From Desulfarculus sp. (GTDB taxonomy: Bacteria; Desulfobacterota; Desulfarculia; Desulfarculales; Desulfarculaceae): a DNA stretch of 44,359 nucleotides. Where the stretch lies: the NCBI GenBank assembly GCA_016208115.1, contig JACQYR010000005.1:1-44359 (forward strand). Reading direction: 5' to 3'. Position numbers and translations under genes: made by a program. Shown piece by piece: positions 43,354-44,359 of the stretch (its first letter is position 1; each line of letters begins with the position of its first letter). A model generated the notes under the pieces. The model worked only from the letters and a program-made list of their open reading frames with translations, was not told where the DNA came from and made no database searches.

Positions 43354-43844
43354 CGTCCACCTCCCGGGGCCGGGGTCAGGCCGCCCTCGCGCACAAAGGC
43401 CTCCACCTGGGGCGGCGAGAAGCGGTAGCTCTGCTCCATGCGGTTGACCGAGGCGAAGTCGGCCCCCCGGTTGCGGGCCGCGAAATCGGCCTCCACCTCC
43501 TTGTTGAAACCCTTGCCGGCCAGGGCCATCTCCTCGCCCGAGGCGCCGCCGCTCTTCAGCCCCTCGCCGGCCTGCAAGACCACCTGCTTGGGGGTCAGCG
43601 ACGACAGGTGCATCCAACCCGTGGCGCCCTGGCTGGCCGATACCTGGCGCCAGGCCCCCTGCTCGCCGGAGACCTGCACGCGCTCGCCATAGCCCAGGGT
43701 GGCCACGATGGCCGCCAGGAAGCTGGGCTGGGCGCGCACTTGACCCTCGCGCACCTGCACGCTCATGGCCTCGCCGGCGGCCCAGGCCAGGCCGGCGGCC
43801 AAGAAGAGCAGCGCGGCGGCCATGGATAGTTTGCCGCGTTTCAT
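43350..43844 (-). CDS. Secreted bacterial SH3-domain protein
   Basis: A 164-residue protein. Signal peptide about residues 1-23 (LSMAAALLFLAAGLAWAAGE). Residues ~25-85 are a bacterial SH3 domain: VQVREGQVRAQPSFLAAIVA, then YGERVQVSGEQGAWRQV and GWMHLSSL. The remainder is polar with a GKGFNKEVEADFAARN stretch that often follows such domains in proteins paired with M48 peptidases. SH3b domains usually bind cell-wall peptides. The ATG follows GAGGAAAGG. First gene of the two-gene unit with the peptidase. Confidence 0.88.
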   Translation of the reverse strand: MKRGKLSMAAALLFLAAGLAWAAGEAMSVQVREGQVRAQPSFLAAIVATLGYGERVQVSGEQGAWRQVSASQGATGWMHLSSLTPKQVVLQAGEGLKSGGASGEEMALAGKGFNKEVEADFAARNRGADFASVNRMEQSYRFSPPQVEAFVREGGLTPAPGGGR

Positions 43845-43854
43845 ATGCCTTTCC

Positions 43855-44355
43855 TCATGCTTGAAGTAGTGCCTGCAACATGCCTTGTCCTACCGGCCAG
43901 TCTGCCCCAGGCGGGCCGGGTTGTCCACCGTCAAGCTGCGCCGCCGGCCGGCCCAGGGAGGCCAAGTTGTTTGTCGCCAGGGCCTCGGGGCCCGGTCGAC
44001 CTGCGCGTCCTCCGGCGACGCGGCATGGACGCAGATACCCCTTCTCGAGGAGATAGCGGGCCGTCTCGCCGGTGGCCTTCGGGTTCCGACCGTCGCACCA
44101 CATCGCCCACATGAGGGGGTCGCCCGCCCGCCTACACTGTCGGCAGACCGCGCGCGGCCTTCGGTCGGCCGGGGTAGGGTAGGCGCGCAGGCGGTCCTCC
44201 CCGCCGCAGACCGGGCAGGGGCCATGCCACTCTCCGCCGTTGGTCGCGCAGGTGCGAACGAGGTTGCCCCCGAGGATCCTGAGGAGATCGGCCTGGGCCA
44301 CGTAGTTGTCGATGGCGCTGCGCATCTCGGAGGTCACGCCCGCTGCACCCTCCAC
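43855..44355 (-). CDS. Primase-like zinc-finger protein, probable phage-derived fragment
   Basis: A 166-residue frame with a CHC2/phage-primase zinc ribbon: GEWHGPCPVCGGEDRLRAYP (Cys47, 50) and AVCRQCRRAGDPLMWAMWCD (Cys71, 74), preceded by a helix with YVAQADLLRILGG. In phage primases this is followed by TOPRIM and helicase domains. Here the frame ends about 60 unrelated-looking residues after the zinc ribbon, so it is probably truncated. The start may lie beyond the right edge (GTG at 44355 is the first seen). Codon use is visibly less biased than in neighbouring genes. It may mark the border of an integrated element. Confidence 0.6.
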   Translation of the reverse strand: MEGAAGVTSEMRSAIDNYVAQADLLRILGGNLVRTCATNGGEWHGPCPVCGGEDRLRAYPTPADRRPRAVCRQCRRAGDPLMWAMWCDGRNPKATGETARYLLEKGYLRPCRVAGGRAGRPGPEALATNNLASLGRPAAQLDGGQPGPPGADWPVGQGMLQALLQA

Positions 44356-44359
44356 GAAC

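Overview
The window is a very GC-rich stretch of a bacterial chromosome. Its gene set suggests a strictly anaerobic member of the former Deltaproteobacteria (Desulfobacterota), perhaps near Desulfarculales; this is inference from gene content, because no rRNA or other phylogenetic marker is present. The main clues are an hgcA-hgcB mercury-methylation pair, a 1411-residue acyl-CoA dehydratase activase, a TauE/SafE permease embedded in two-component genes, and many sensory kinases. No tRNA, rRNA, CRISPR array or complete transposon was recognised.

Layout. 1-168: N-terminus of a membrane sensor. 0.5-1.8 kb: metallo-beta-lactamase-fold hydrolase and secreted PASTA protein. 1.9-4.3 kb: PAS hybrid histidine kinase. 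4.3-5.2 kb: a gene-poor stretch ending in two small proteins. 5.5-6.8 kb: DUF3795 protein and lipoprotein-like hydrolase. 7.0-10.6 kb: hgcB, hgcA and a frameshifted GT-C glycosyltransferase. 10.8-12.0 kb: universal stress protein and cyclase-family hydrolase. 12.1-13.7 kb: phosphate transporter with its PhoU-like partner. 14.0-16.7 kb: zinc-uptake operon (ribbon-helix-helix regulator, znuA, damaged znuC, znuB). 16.9-20 kb: soluble chemoreceptor and two CBS-domain proteins. 20.3-29.2 kb: signalling block with a NarX/NarL-like pair, a lone receiver, a kinase/receiver pair, and a TauE permease plus membrane partner bracketed by two paralogous receivers. 29.3-37.4 kb: PEP/pyruvate-binding protein, activase and radical SAM protein. 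37.5-42.4 kb: dihydrouridine synthase, an IspH-UbiA fusion and a CHASE2 adenylate cyclase. 42.4-43.8 kb: M48 peptidase and SH3 protein. 43.86-44.36 kb: a primase-like zinc-finger fragment that looks phage-derived.

Most notable observations. (1) hgcA has a convincing promoter, ribosome-binding site and ATG, but an in-frame TGA at codon 32: selenocysteine, mutation or sequence error. (2) Two repeat families, A (about 55 bp, end motif ACGGGTCGGGTG) and B (palindrome around GGGGATAAACCCC), recur and combine in a consistent order. One locus has A-B-inverted A, and one A copy lies in-frame inside the cyclase gene. (3) A ribbon-helix-helix regulator with a Cys/His-rich tail heads the zinc operon behind tandem operator-like repeats. 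(4) IspH is fused to a UbiA-type membrane prenyltransferase domain. (5) A chemoreceptor carries a Cache-like sensor at its C-terminus. Three lesions (hgcA, glycosyltransferase, znuC) fall within 8 kb, so base-level assembly error must be weighed against real gene decay.
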